Both the position numbers and the translations under genes were made by a program. A DNA stretch of 64,000 nucleotides from JAUWCL01 sp964599375 (GTDB lineage: Bacteria; Krumholzibacteriota; Krumholzibacteriia; Krumholzibacteriales; Krumholzibacteriaceae), in contig CAZREW010000008.1 of the NCBI GenBank assembly GCA_964599375.1, forward strand, positions 62,001-126,000, given 5' to 3'. The notes below the pieces were generated by a model, which had not been told where the DNA came from, made no database searches, and worked only from the letters and a program-made list of their open reading frames with translations. Of the stretch, positions 50,789 to 59,464 are shown one piece after another (positions within the stretch are counted from its first letter, which is position 1; each line of letters begins with the position of its first letter).

Positions 50789-51865
50789 ATGAGATCTGAT
50801 GTCCGCAGAAGGATAGCCTTTGTCTCGTGCGCCGCCTATACCGGCGGGGCCGAGAAGTATATCGGGCTTCTGGCGGGAGGGCTGGACAGGGAAAGGTTCG
50901 AGCCGATCCTTGTCACGACAGGTTCGCCCGGGCTCGAGCCTCTCCGGTCTGATGTCAGGAAGGCCGGAGTACCTGTCGAGGACACCGGAGGTATATCCAC
51001 TCTTTTCCAATCGTTGAGGAGGATCCGACCGGACATCGTTCATATGAACATGCCCGGCCCCTTCGATTGTTCCTACGGTCTTCCAGCCTCTCTCGCGAGG
51101 CTGTCAGGCGTGCGCAGGATAGTCGTGACCGAGCACTTGCCGATGGTCCGGCCTTTCACCAAGGCGAGGATCCTCAGATCGATCCACATGCATCACGTTT
51201 CGAGGTTCATAACAGTCAGCGAGGACAACAGGAAGCATCTTCAGTACAAGCACGGAGTCCCGTCCGGCAAGATCAGGGTAGTGTTCAACGGGATCCCCGA
51301 TCCGGGCCCCGGAGTCGACAGGGGAAAGGCCGCCGCCGGGCAGATCGACCTTCTCGTCGCCGGAGCTCTCGAGGAAAGAAAGGGACACAGGGTGATCTTC
51401 TCGGCGATGGACAGGTTACCCGGGAATATCCGTCTTTTCATCGCGGGTGAGGGCCCCATGCGAGGTGAGATCGAGTCTTTGATCGCTTCGGGAAAGAATG
51501 AAGGCAGGGTCACGCTGCTCGGCCGCGTCGAAGATGTCCATGATATGATGTCGAGATCACATATCGTCGTGGTTCCGTCGCTTATCGAAGCGACGCCTTA
51601 TGTGATACTGGAGGCGATGGCCGCCGCTAGGCCGGTCGTTGCTTCGGACATCTTCGGCATACCCGAGCAGGTCGAGGACGGGGTGACGGGTATATTGACG
51701 CGACCGGGAGACGACATATCGCTTGCCGACGCGATATTGCACCTCGCGGCTGACCCTGGGATGATGCGCAGGACTGGTGAGGCTGGAAGGCGGCGTTACG
51801 AGGAACGGTTCACGCTGAGTCTCTCCGTCGACGCTACAGAGAAAGTCTACGAGGAGATCCTCTGA
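50789..51865 (+). CDS. GT4-family glycosyltransferase
   Basis: A 358-residue GT-B transferase: AYTGGAEKYIGLLAGGLDRE near the start, NGIPDPGPGVDRGK, VAGALEERKGHRVIFSAMDR, and PSLIEATPYVILEAMAAARP containing the ExxxxxxxE-type donor motif. It is the last gene of the exopolysaccharide locus on the plus strand and ends 3 bases before the end of the convergent otsA. Confidence 0.87.
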   Translation: MRSDVRRRIAFVSCAAYTGGAEKYIGLLAGGLDRERFEPILVTTGSPGLEPLRSDVRKAGVPVEDTGGISTLFQSLRRIRPDIVHMNMPGPFDCSYGLPASLARLSGVRRIVVTEHLPMVRPFTKARILRSIHMHHVSRFITVSEDNRKHLQYKHGVPSGKIRVVFNGIPDPGPGVDRGKAAAGQIDLLVAGALEERKGHRVIFSAMDRLPGNIRLFIAGEGPMRGEIESLIASGKNEGRVTLLGRVEDVHDMMSRSHIVVVPSLIEATPYVILEAMAAARPVVASDIFGIPEQVEDGVTGILTRPGDDISLADAILHLAADPGMMRRTGEAGRRRYEERFTLSLSVDATEKVYEEIL

Positions 51866-51868
51866 GCG

Positions 51869-53332
51869 TCAACGGGGGTTGATCAGGCTGACTGTGGGAA
51901 AGTCGTCTAGCTGGCCCGCCAGCGATGCTTTCAGGTAGGAGTTCACCCACCAGTATATATCGTTTCTGGCCACCGAGCTCTGAAGCTTTTCCATCCGCGC
52001 GCGGCGCTCATGCAGATCCATAGTCCAGGCACGGTATATCGCGTCCGAGACCTGCTCGATATTATAAGGGTTGACAAGGATCGCCCCCTTTTTCATCTGA
52101 GGCGAGGCTCCGGCGAATTCACTGAGGATAAGGACTCCTGACTTCTCGATATTGGACGCGCAGTATTCCTTGGCGACGAGGTTCATCCCGTCCTTGATCG
52201 GAGTGATCAGGGCGATCTCGGCCGTTCTGTAATAGCCAAGAAGCTCGGGCCGGCTCAGCGACCTGAAGATATAATGGATCGGCACCCAGCCTGAACGTGT
52301 GAACCTGCCGTTTATCTCTCCGACCATACGCTCGATCTCGGTCTTAAGATCCTCGTAGACTGGAATGTCCCTCCTGCTGGGCACGACGACCTGCACGAGG
52401 GTTATCTTCCTGTGCAGCTCGGGATGCTTTTCGAGAAAGTTCTCGAAGGCTCTCAGCCTGTAGGGTATTCCTTTTGTGTAGTCGAGCCGGTCGACACCGA
52501 GCACTATCTTGCCCTTGGGAATGTCTTCGTGGATGAACCAGGCCGCATCAGCTACTTCCCGCGATCCCGCCAGCTGAGAGAACTCCTCGTAATCGATGCT
52601 TATCGGGAAGTATCCTATCCTGATAGTCCTTTCACGTGCACGGGCCTCGATGACCTGGCCCTTTCCCTCTATCGTAATATCATCGATGAACGTTCGGAGG
52701 CACTGGACGAGATTACGCCTGTCTCTCGGCGTCTGCAGGCCGATCAGGTCGTAGTCTAGCATCGATCTGAGTATCTCCTTCCTCCAGGGCAGCTTGGCGA
52801 AGATATCGAGTGGAGGGAAGGGGATATGAAGGAAGAAACCCATATTGGTCAGAGCGCCCGCTTTCCTGATCTCGCTCGCAGTGGCGAGCAGGTGGTAGTC
52901 GTGGATCCAGATGAAATCACCTGCCAAGGCATGTTCGCCGATGACTCTCGCGAAGCGGGCGTTGATATCGAGATACGACTGCCAGTAAGACGGATCGAAG
53001 TTGCAGTATGACTGAAGGTCATGGAATAGGGGCCAGAGCACCTCGTTGGACAGGCCTTTATAGTAGCGCTGTACGTCCTCATCATCGAGATGGACCGGTT
53101 TCATGTCGAATCCGGCGTCGGCCGAAGCGCGCTCTATCTGTTCAGAGATGTCGACCGCTCCGGCGAGCCCGGGCCAACCTATCCAGATACCTCCCCTGTC
53201 CCTGAGCACCGGGGCGAGAGCCGTGACTAGGCCCCCTGAACCTGGCAGCAGTCTCCAGGAGCCGCCGTCTCTCTCGATGATGAACGGAAGCCTGTTGGAT
53301 GCTATTATTAGTTTTCTGCCATCTTTATCCAT
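51869..53332 (-). CDS. otsA: alpha,alpha-trehalose-phosphate synthase OtsA
   Basis: GT20 enzyme that joins UDP-glucose and glucose 6-phosphate into trehalose 6-phosphate. About 487 residues, normal length. Motifs are IIASNRLPF, GGIWIGWPGLAG, WIHDYHLL, the RIGYFPISIDYEEF segment, LGVDRLDYTKGIPYRLRAFE and DGMNLVAKEY. ATG 53332 is preferred because TTG 53353 would overlap otsB more and has no SD. It overlaps the otsB stop by 8 bases, so the two enzymes are co-translated. Confidence 0.94.
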   Translation of the reverse strand: MDKDGRKLIIASNRLPFIIERDGGSWRLLPGSGGLVTALAPVLRDRGGIWIGWPGLAGAVDISEQIERASADAGFDMKPVHLDDEDVQRYYKGLSNEVLWPLFHDLQSYCNFDPSYWQSYLDINARFARVIGEHALAGDFIWIHDYHLLATASEIRKAGALTNMGFFLHIPFPPLDIFAKLPWRKEILRSMLDYDLIGLQTPRDRRNLVQCLRTFIDDITIEGKGQVIEARARERTIRIGYFPISIDYEEFSQLAGSREVADAAWFIHEDIPKGKIVLGVDRLDYTKGIPYRLRAFENFLEKHPELHRKITLVQVVVPSRRDIPVYEDLKTEIERMVGEINGRFTRSGWVPIHYIFRSLSRPELLGYYRTAEIALITPIKDGMNLVAKEYCASNIEKSGVLILSEFAGASPQMKKGAILVNPYNIEQVSDAIYRAWTMDLHERRARMEKLQSSVARNDIYWWVNSYLKASLAGQLDDFPTVSLINPR

Positions 53333-54116
53333 CTTGACCGCCGCAGCTTTCAACCCATCTGTCGAGGAACCATATCAACTCTTCGGGAGGTACGAGCCAT
53401 ATGTCGGCCGCTGTTTTTCTAAGCGCGGGGCTGACGAGTATGCCGATCCCCCTGCCTGATATTGCCCTGAATGCGTCCTCGTCGGTCAGGTCGTCCCCGA
53501 GATAGGCGGCCGCTCCTCCGCTTTCGGAAAGAAGCCTCTCTACCACTACTCCCTTGTCCATACCTGCCGGCATCATCTCAAGGCCTCCGTTGAAAGGGCG
53601 CACCTCTAGGTCCGTCCCTTCCGCCAGACCGAGCCACCCGACACCGACGGTATCACGTATCCGCGCTGTTGTCTCCTCGTCGAGACCCCTCCAGTGGATC
53701 GCCACGCATGCCGCTTTTATCTCGAGCTTTTCACCGAATCCCTCCGAGGCTGCCAGCAAGGCGGCCTTCTCGAGCAGTTCCTGAACGCCGGCGCCCAGGT
53801 CGGGCCCAGTGTAGCTCCCGTCCGGCCCGAGTCTCTCCCAGCCGTGACAGCCCCAGATCTCTATTCCTCTATCGATGCTGAGCAGGGGGAGGAGGTCGGA
53901 GATGGAGCGGCCGCTGATTATGACCGTCCTGCAATCCGCGGAGGCAAGCGCATCGGCGAGGATCTCCCTGATCCCCGGGTACGGGACCGCCTCATTCCGC
54001 TCGATCTGATATGGAGAGAGGGTGCCGTCATAATCGAGCATCAGCAGCCTCCCCCTGGAGCAGCCAAGCTCCCCGAGGAAGGCCTCAATATCTGTCCCTG
54101 CTGTCAGTGTCTTCAT
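53325..54116 (-). CDS. otsB: trehalose-6-phosphate phosphatase OtsB
   Basis: A 263-residue HAD-superfamily phosphatase that releases trehalose from trehalose 6-phosphate. The nucleophile motif is LMLDYDGTLSPY (DxDGT), followed by VIISGRSISDLLPL, WGCHGWERLGPDG, and the acidic motif YLGDDLTDEDAFRAI. Placed between treT and otsA in a minus-strand operon. Confidence 0.93.
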   Translation of the reverse strand: MKTLTAGTDIEAFLGELGCSRGRLLMLDYDGTLSPYQIERNEAVPYPGIREILADALASADCRTVIISGRSISDLLPLLSIDRGIEIWGCHGWERLGPDGSYTGPDLGAGVQELLEKAALLAASEGFGEKLEIKAACVAIHWRGLDEETTARIRDTVGVGWLGLAEGTDLEVRPFNGGLEMMPAGMDKGVVVERLLSESGGAAAYLGDDLTDEDAFRAISGRGIGILVSPALRKTAADIWLVPPEELIWFLDRWVESCGGQDG

Positions 54117-54147
54117 CTGTCGGAAGCGCCTCTCCGGTGGTATGCGT

Positions 54148-55389
54148 CTATTCGAGTTTTATCCTGTCCCCGCGGCCGTGAAGCAGTGAGACCATCACAG
54201 TGAGGTATTCCCGCAGGTGGCGCGTGAGGAGGAAGTTCTCCAGGACGAAATTCCTCGCCTTCTCACCCATTTCATGGAGGAGTCCCCTGTGGAACAGAAG
54301 GTATCTCGCGCGAAGAGCTGCTCCTTCGGGTGTGTTGACCAGGAATCCTGTCCGGTGGTTGACGACCTGGATCCTTATCCCGCCGGTATCTCCGCCTATG
54401 ACCGGCTTGCCTTTCCACATGGCCTCTGTCACGGTCAGCCCGAACCCCTCTTTCAGCGATTTCTGGAGAACGATGTCTGAAGCGCGCTGGATGGCGTTTA
54501 TCGAACGGTGGGCATCTGCGGGAAGGAGCAGGACATGGATGTCGGGATCGTCATTGGCCGCAGTCCTCACCTCGTCGAGGACAGTGAGTGCCTCAGGGTC
54601 GTCAGTGGCTTCGCCTCCGGCAAGGACGAGCTGGAGGGTCGGGACGAACTTCTTGGTCAACCTGTAGGCGCGTATGACTCCGACCGGGTCCTTGAAGATG
54701 TCGAAACGGGAGACCTGGGTCATGACCGGGCGCTCCATGTCTATGCCGAGTCCGGAGACCACCGATATTACCTCGGAGCTGTCAAGTTCGATGTTCTTCT
54801 CGCTCAATGGGTCTATGCTCGGCGTTATCAGGTATTCGACATGAGGGAGCGGCTGCGCGAATGCCGCCAGAGAGAAGACGCTGGCGTCATATCCGGAGAC
54901 GAAGTTCCTGAGATATTTCCATACAGGCCTGTAAGGCCTGCTCGCGTCGATATGGCAGCGCCATATCCATTTGCCCCTTCGGGACGGGCAGTATTCGAGA
55001 AGAGGCGCTGGCTGGGGATCATGGATGAACACTATGTCTGCGTCCTCGAGCCTGTCCCTAAGGCTCTCGGCGTTGTGCCGGTTGGTCTGCTCGTAATTGT
55101 TGAGCAGCGATTCCGGTATCTCGACCTTGTTTCCCTGGAGCGCGTTGTGAAAGCCCTTCGTGCACTTGAAAAAATCGGCGTCTCCCGTGATCACTTCCCA
55201 CGAGACGTCGATACCGAGCTCCTTTTTCAGGGGAACGAGCTTGGCGAGGATCTCCGCGACGCCGCCTCCCTTGCGGGTCGAGTTCACGTGGACCACTTTC
55301 GCGCCCTTGAGGGGGGCGACCAGCTGCCTGAGCTGATCTATGACTTCGGGCCCGCAGATCCCGGCGTATTTGTCCAGTATCGAGCCCAT
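54148..55389 (-). CDS. treT: Trehalose glycosyltransferring synthase TreT-like (GT4)
   Basis: A 413-residue GT4 enzyme that in archaea and some bacteria makes trehalose directly from ADP- or UDP-glucose and glucose. The opening region with VVHVNSTRKGGGVAEILAKL and WEVITGDADFFKCTKGFHNA is typical of TreT, as are the FIHDPQPAPLLEY stretch and the KEGFGLTVTEAMWKGKPVIG donor motif. ATG 55389 overlaps the DUF5752 stop by one base (TGATG). With OtsA and OtsB it gives two independent trehalose routes in one operon. Confidence 0.88.
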   Translation of the reverse strand: MGSILDKYAGICGPEVIDQLRQLVAPLKGAKVVHVNSTRKGGGVAEILAKLVPLKKELGIDVSWEVITGDADFFKCTKGFHNALQGNKVEIPESLLNNYEQTNRHNAESLRDRLEDADIVFIHDPQPAPLLEYCPSRRGKWIWRCHIDASRPYRPVWKYLRNFVSGYDASVFSLAAFAQPLPHVEYLITPSIDPLSEKNIELDSSEVISVVSGLGIDMERPVMTQVSRFDIFKDPVGVIRAYRLTKKFVPTLQLVLAGGEATDDPEALTVLDEVRTAANDDPDIHVLLLPADAHRSINAIQRASDIVLQKSLKEGFGLTVTEAMWKGKPVIGGDTGGIRIQVVNHRTGFLVNTPEGAALRARYLLFHRGLLHEMGEKARNFVLENFLLTRHLREYLTVMVSLLHGRGDRIKLE

Positions 55390-56063
55390 CAGCGCCCACT
55401 CCCGAAGTATTCACTGAATATACCGCCGAGCTGATCCCGTAGTTCTGGCAGCGTCGAGAAGAACGGGTCGACGTTCGATAGGATGTCGCAGAGGTCACGG
55501 TATCTGTCTTCGAACCCGTAGAGCCATGCCCTGAAATCGTCAAGGTGACCGAAAGTCCTGCGCCTCGCGTCGATGAAGTGATAGAAGATGCTGCTCGATG
55601 TCATCTCCGGTATAACTGAAACGAGCTCCGCGGGTTCAACGATGGTCCTGCGCGCGCTGAATACCACTATCTGCGAAGTGATGAAATAGAACTGCTGGTC
55701 ACCGCTGGCCCACGGGATATGCCCCAATTCGTCGAGGCGTTCCTCGATGATGTCCAGCAACTCCTGCTTCATCTCTTCGAACCTGTCGAACGAGGTAGGA
55801 TCGATCATTCCTAGCCGCTCGGCGAGTATCTTGTCATGAAGCGCATGCCTTGACCATGAGGCAAAATCATTGTTGAACTCGGGATCGTCGAACCTGGGCC
55901 GAAGTTTTCCGGCCCAGAAATGATAGGCTATGCTGCCCGGGACGACCGTCTCCAGGTTGTCACGAAGCTCTCTGAGGTTCTGGGCCTTCTGGCCTGTAGC
56001 GACCGCCGCAAGGGCGCAATCCTTGATTTCAAAGGGGTGGCGGGTTATTTTCTTCTTCGTCAT
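55389..56063 (-). CDS. DUF5752 family protein
   Basis: A 224-residue cytoplasmic protein matching DUF5752: FEIKDCALAAVATGQKAQNL, VPGSIAYHFWAGKLRPRF and TSSSIFYHFIDARRRTFGHL. The family is often beside trehalose or glycosyltransferase genes but has no assigned activity. Two similar halves (…SIAYHFWAGKLRPRFDDPEF and …SIFYHFIDARRRTFGHLDDF) suggest an internal duplication with a conserved YHF motif. First gene of the trehalose operon; a TTGACA-type promoter lies about 50-75 bases upstream. Confidence 0.8.
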   Translation of the reverse strand: MTKKKITRHPFEIKDCALAAVATGQKAQNLRELRDNLETVVPGSIAYHFWAGKLRPRFDDPEFNNDFASWSRHALHDKILAERLGMIDPTSFDRFEEMKQELLDIIEERLDELGHIPWASGDQQFYFITSQIVVFSARRTIVEPAELVSVIPEMTSSSIFYHFIDARRRTFGHLDDFRAWLYGFEDRYRDLCDILSNVDPFFSTLPELRDQLGGIFSEYFGSGR

Positions 56064-56108
56064 TCTGTTATATGTTCCGTTTCTTCCAGCGTACGATTAC
56101 ACTGCTCG

Positions 56109-56137
56109 ATGTTACGGGATTCGAGCCGCGGTGTCAA
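56109..56137 (-). promoter_or_regulatory. Probable promoter of the trehalose operon
   Basis: On the minus strand TTGACA (56137-56132), a 17-base spacer and TAACAT (56114-56109, four of six consensus). Transcription would start near 56102, about 40 nt before the DUF5752 ATG. Its -35 box lies only 4 bases from the -35 box of the divergent rmlA promoter. Confidence 0.65.
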
Positions 56138-56141
56138 TCGC

Positions 56142-56170
56142 TTGTATCTGACGGCCCGCGAGGCTATAAT
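56142..56170 (+). promoter_or_regulatory. Probable promoter of rmlA
   Basis: TTGTAT (56142-56147), a 17-base spacer and a perfect TATAAT (56165-56170). Transcription should start near 56177; AAGGAG (56195-56200) and ATG 56209 follow. Back-to-back with the trehalose operon promoter. Confidence 0.7.
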
Positions 56171-56208
56171 GGGTCAGGCGCTAATAAAGAGATCAAGGAG
56201 CTGATCGA

Positions 56209-56940
56209 ATGAAGGGAATAATACTGGCCGGTGGACTTGGCAGCAGGCTGCACCCTCTGACCAAGGTGACGAACAAACACCTTCTCCCCGTGTACGACAA
56301 ACCTATGATCTATTATCCGATTCAGGCTCTGATAAACGCGGGGATAAGGGATATCCTCATAGTTACCGGCGGTAACAGCGCCGGAGATTTTCTGAAGCTT
56401 CTTGGCAATGGCTCCGACTTCGGTCTCGAACATATCAACTACACATATCAGGTAGGCGAGGGAGGGATCGCGGAAGCACTGGGCCTGGCGAAATATTTTG
56501 CCGGCGATGAGAGGATATGCGTGGTCCTGGGCGACAACATCATCGAGAAGAACTTCATCGCCCCCGCGGAAGCTTTCAGAAAACAGAAGAGCGGAGCTAG
56601 GATACTCCTGAAGGAGGTGCCCGATCCCGAGAGGTTCGGAGTGCCGGTCCTAGATGGAGAGAAGGTAGTGAAGATCGAAGAGAAACCCAGCGATCCGAAA
56701 TCGAATTACGCAGTGACGGGGATATACATGTACGACAATTCCGTATTCGACATAATCGCGACCCTGAAGCCCTCCGACAGGGGCGAGCTGGAGATCACCG
56801 ATGTCAACAATGCCTACATAGAGAGGGGTGACCTGGCCTGGGACGTGCTCGAAGGCTGGTGGACCGACGCCGGCACTTTCGATTCACTGCTGAGGGCGAA
56901 CATGCTTGTCGCGGACACCGGGGCCAACAGGACCGACTGA
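56209..56940 (+). CDS. rmlA: Glucose-1-phosphate thymidylyltransferase, RmlA-like (short type)
   Basis: A 243-residue sugar nucleotidyltransferase that makes dTDP-glucose from glucose 1-phosphate. The signature LAGGLGSRLHPLTKVTNKHL with PVYDKPMIYYP, then VVLGDNIIEKNF, RFGVPVLDGEKVVKIEEKP and GWWTDAGTFDSLLRAN, is clear. It is about 50 residues shorter than the classical RmlA (about 290), matching the short form. rmlC and rmlD lie just downstream on the opposite strand; rmlB is not in the window. Confidence 0.9.
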   Translation: MKGIILAGGLGSRLHPLTKVTNKHLLPVYDKPMIYYPIQALINAGIRDILIVTGGNSAGDFLKLLGNGSDFGLEHINYTYQVGEGGIAEALGLAKYFAGDERICVVLGDNIIEKNFIAPAEAFRKQKSGARILLKEVPDPERFGVPVLDGEKVVKIEEKPSDPKSNYAVTGIYMYDNSVFDIIATLKPSDRGELEITDVNNAYIERGDLAWDVLEGWWTDAGTFDSLLRANMLVADTGANRTD

Positions 56941-56944
56941 CCTT

Positions 56945-57811
56945 TCATATGAACGTGGCGGCGATATATTCGCGCAGGGCTTCCCGCCAGTCTCTCATAA
57001 GGTGAAGCCCCATGAGGTCCAGAGCGTAGTTGCCCATCGCCTCCATCCTGGGCCTCGGCGCGGGCAGGTCGAATCTGCCTGACGATACGGGAATCAGTTC
57101 GCAGTCCTTTATGCCTGCGATCGAGAATATCTCGCGGGCCAGCTCAAGACGGTTGACGCATCCCCTGCCGACGCAATGATACCGGCCGAAATTGGTCTCG
57201 AAGCCGCCTTCCTGAAGAAATTCAAATATGGCATTTGAGAGGTCCAAGGTGTATGTCGGCGATCCGAACGTATCGTTTACGACCTCAAGCCTTTTTCTTT
57301 CTCTTCCGAGCTCGATGATCTTCGCGACGAACTTCTTGTCCTGCGGACCGCCGCCGAATATCCAGCATGTGTTAAAGATGTACCAGTTCTTGAGGTGTTT
57401 CCTCATGAGCAGTTCGCCCTCGTACTTGGTCCGCCCGTAACAGTTGACCGGATCGGGAGCATCGTACTCTATGTACGGGCCGCGTTTCCTCCCGTTGTAG
57501 ATCATTCCGGTGCTTATGTAGATCATGGCCGCACCGCATTTCAGGCAAGCCAGGGCCACGTTTTCAGTGCCGCAGGCGTTGACCTTCCTCGCGGCCTCCG
57601 GATCGGTCTCGCACATGTCTACGTCCGTCATCGAAGCGAGGTGGATGACGACATCAGGGGAGAAGGCGACGATATCCCGGTTTGTCGCATCGAAATCCGT
57701 AACGTCTAAAGAGGGGAGGTCGGTCCCCCTGACTTTATACGACTGACTGAAGACCGGCACAAGGGCCCTGCCGAGCATCCCATCGGCGCCTGTTACGTAG
57801 ATCTTCTCCAT
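56945..57811 (-). CDS. rmlD: dTDP-4-dehydrorhamnose reductase, RmlD-like
   Basis: A 288-residue short-chain reductase (SDR) that completes dTDP-L-rhamnose. Motifs are VTGADGMLGRALVPVFSQ near the start, HLASMTDVDMCETDPEAARK, YISTGMIYNG, and YGRTKYEGE with the catalytic Tyr and Lys. It ends 4 bases from the end of rmlA and follows rmlC by 19 bases. The residues fit RmlD, but related 4-keto-sugar reductases are hard to separate by eye. Confidence 0.87.
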   Translation of the reverse strand: MEKIYVTGADGMLGRALVPVFSQSYKVRGTDLPSLDVTDFDATNRDIVAFSPDVVIHLASMTDVDMCETDPEAARKVNACGTENVALACLKCGAAMIYISTGMIYNGRKRGPYIEYDAPDPVNCYGRTKYEGELLMRKHLKNWYIFNTCWIFGGGPQDKKFVAKIIELGRERKRLEVVNDTFGSPTYTLDLSNAIFEFLQEGGFETNFGRYHCVGRGCVNRLELAREIFSIAGIKDCELIPVSSGRFDLPAPRPRMEAMGNYALDLMGLHLMRDWREALREYIAATFI

Positions 57812-57830
57812 CAGAGATCACCTGCCGCGG

Positions 57831-58286
57831 TCAGCCGTCGGAGCGCTGCCAGTCGTACGGGATGTCATTATCGTGTGGATCGATCCTGTGCTCGTCAGGA
57901 TCGTCGTAGGCGTAAGGCTCAGTCACGGTATTGATGACGATCGCTTCATCGCCACCAATGCATTTGAATCCGTGACAGACGCCGGGAGGTATCGTTATCC
58001 TCACCGGGTTGTGAGTCCCCGCGAAGAACTCGTTTACTTCTCCCCTTGTAGGCGAGCCTTCCCGGTTGTCGTACAGGACGATCTTCATCATGCCGTCCAC
58101 GACCGTCATGTAGTCAGTCTGGATCTCGTGCCAGTGCCATCCCTTGACCGCACCGAAGTAGCATGTAGTCATGTAGACCTGCCCGAACTTTTTGAAATCA
58201 TCGTCGTCGGAGCGCACCATCTCCATCAGCCTTCCACGTTCGTCAGGGATCACCTTGAGTTTCCTGACTCTGACACCTTCTATCAT
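57831..58286 (-). CDS. rmlC: dTDP-4-dehydrorhamnose 3,5-epimerase-like cupin (RmlC family)
   Basis: A 151-residue cupin, shorter than classical RmlC (about 180-190). The pattern KVIPDERGRLMEMVR, GWHWHEIQTDYMTVVDGMM with the catalytic-type His, and VRITIPPGVCHGFKCIGG fits the family. Co-directional with rmlD, probably one transcript from the promoter at 58344-58373. A sugar 3,4-ketoisomerase of the FdtA type is a less likely alternative. Confidence 0.82.
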   Translation of the reverse strand: MIEGVRVRKLKVIPDERGRLMEMVRSDDDDFKKFGQVYMTTCYFGAVKGWHWHEIQTDYMTVVDGMMKIVLYDNREGSPTRGEVNEFFAGTHNPVRITIPPGVCHGFKCIGGDEAIVINTVTEPYAYDDPDEHRIDPHDNDIPYDWQRSDG

Positions 58287-58343
58287 CGATGACTCCTTCC
58301 GGGATTGTTTCGATCTTCCGCCGGGGCTTTGCCGGACCTGATG

Positions 58344-58373
58344 ACTTTAATGGCACCCGGCATACATTGTCAA
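58344..58373 (-). promoter_or_regulatory. Probable promoter of rmlC-rmlD
   Basis: On the minus strand TTGACA (58373-58368), an 18-base spacer and TAAAGT (58349-58344, four of six consensus). Predicted start near 58337, about 50 nt before the rmlC ATG. The -35 box lies 22 bases after the end of the glycosyltransferase remnant. Confidence 0.5.
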
Positions 58374-58394
58374 GGCGATGAGGGGAAGCATGGC

Positions 58395-59265
58395 CTACCG
58401 GGGTAGCGACGCGAGGCTCTCAATATGTGGAGTAAGATATCTGTCGAATATCCTTTCCCACGAAAGGTCCTCGACCTTCTGGCGTGTGGCTGTAACACCG
58501 CTCCTCAGACTGTCGATCTTGCCCGGTATCTCCGACACGCCCGAGTACCACTCGAGGCCGCCTCCCGCGTCGAGCACCTCGGGAAGGGCGCCCGAACGCA
58601 CTGTGAGAACGGGAAGATTGCACGCGCAGGCCTCTATTACGGACAATGGAAACTCCAGCCCGCCCTCCCTGGCCGCGGCCGGGAAGAGATAAAGATCGGC
58701 CGCCTGGTAGATCTCATCGATCTCGTCAGTGTATTCTTCTATCACTATCACGCCGGCCTGCCTGAGATGATCGCGCCAGACCGGCTCGATAAAGGCGGCC
58801 TTGACGACTGGCTGGATGTCCGATCCCCAGTCACGGTAACGGAGGAAAGCCTGCATGTTGGCCCTCTCCCTGACGTGTCCCACATGAAGGACGACAAATC
58901 TGTCGAGCGGTATTCCATACCTTACCCTGACAGTCTTCTTCCTGCCGACATCGGACGGCTTGAACAGGCGCGGATCGTATCCCGGCATGATAAAGCCGGT
59001 ATTGATCCTGAGGTCTTCAAGGGACTTCCTCATCTCCGTCGACGGTGAGAGTACCAGTTCTGGGGCTGACCAGAGAGATAACGCCCTGTGAAGCTTTCCT
59101 ATCGGGTGTGTCTGCATCGCTACGACGATAACTGGCCTTTACGCCGCCATGCAGGACGAGGAGGTCATGACGGCCCGCAAGATATGAGCACATGTGCATA
59201 AGGAATACGAGCAGTCCCTCGGCCGGCCTGACCGCGATCTCTTCGGAAATGACAACGATTCGCAT
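58395..59265 (-). pseudogene. Glycosyltransferase (GT4) remnant with internal deletion and frameshift
   Basis: The opening MRIVVISEEIAVRPAEG from ATG 59265 is a normal GT4 N-terminus, but its frame runs only to a stop at 59017. From about 59136 a different frame continues with VIVVAMQTHPIGKLHRALSL and then the donor domain of a GT4 enzyme (HVGHVRERANMQAFLRYRDW, the EGGLEFPLSVIEACACNLPV motif). The two frames meet after only about 45 codons, so an estimated 60-80 codons of the acceptor domain are missing as well as the frame being changed. The donor part could still be translated from ATG 59117 (240 residues), but it lacks most of the N-terminal domain. Start and end of the remnant are otherwise intact. 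Confidence 0.7.
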
Positions 59266-59384
59266 AACATGTTCCATTTAAAGCAAAAAGACAGTTCAGG
59301 CCAGATTATCGCCAATTATGAGCGCCAGCCGCAATGAAAAATGCCAGGCTGTGCCGGGAGGGACAAATGAGGGGATTTAGGGGG

Positions 59385-59413
59385 TGGAAAATAATCTGTG
59401 GACATGTTATAAT
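59385..59413 (+). promoter_or_regulatory. Probable promoter of the amino-sugar gene set
   Basis: TGGAAA (59385-59390, four of six), a 17-base spacer and perfect TATAAT (59408-59413). Transcription should start near 59420, about 45 nt before the aminotransferase ATG at 59465. Confidence 0.65.
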
Positions 59414-59464
59414 CTATAGACTTGGGTTAGGGTGACATAGATTTTACCGTAAGAGGCTTGTTCA

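Noticed and set aside
51869..51890. Small TCAAC/GTTGA inverted repeat at the end of otsA
   Set aside because: Only five base pairs, inside coding sequence, and no T-run follows; not supportable as a terminator.
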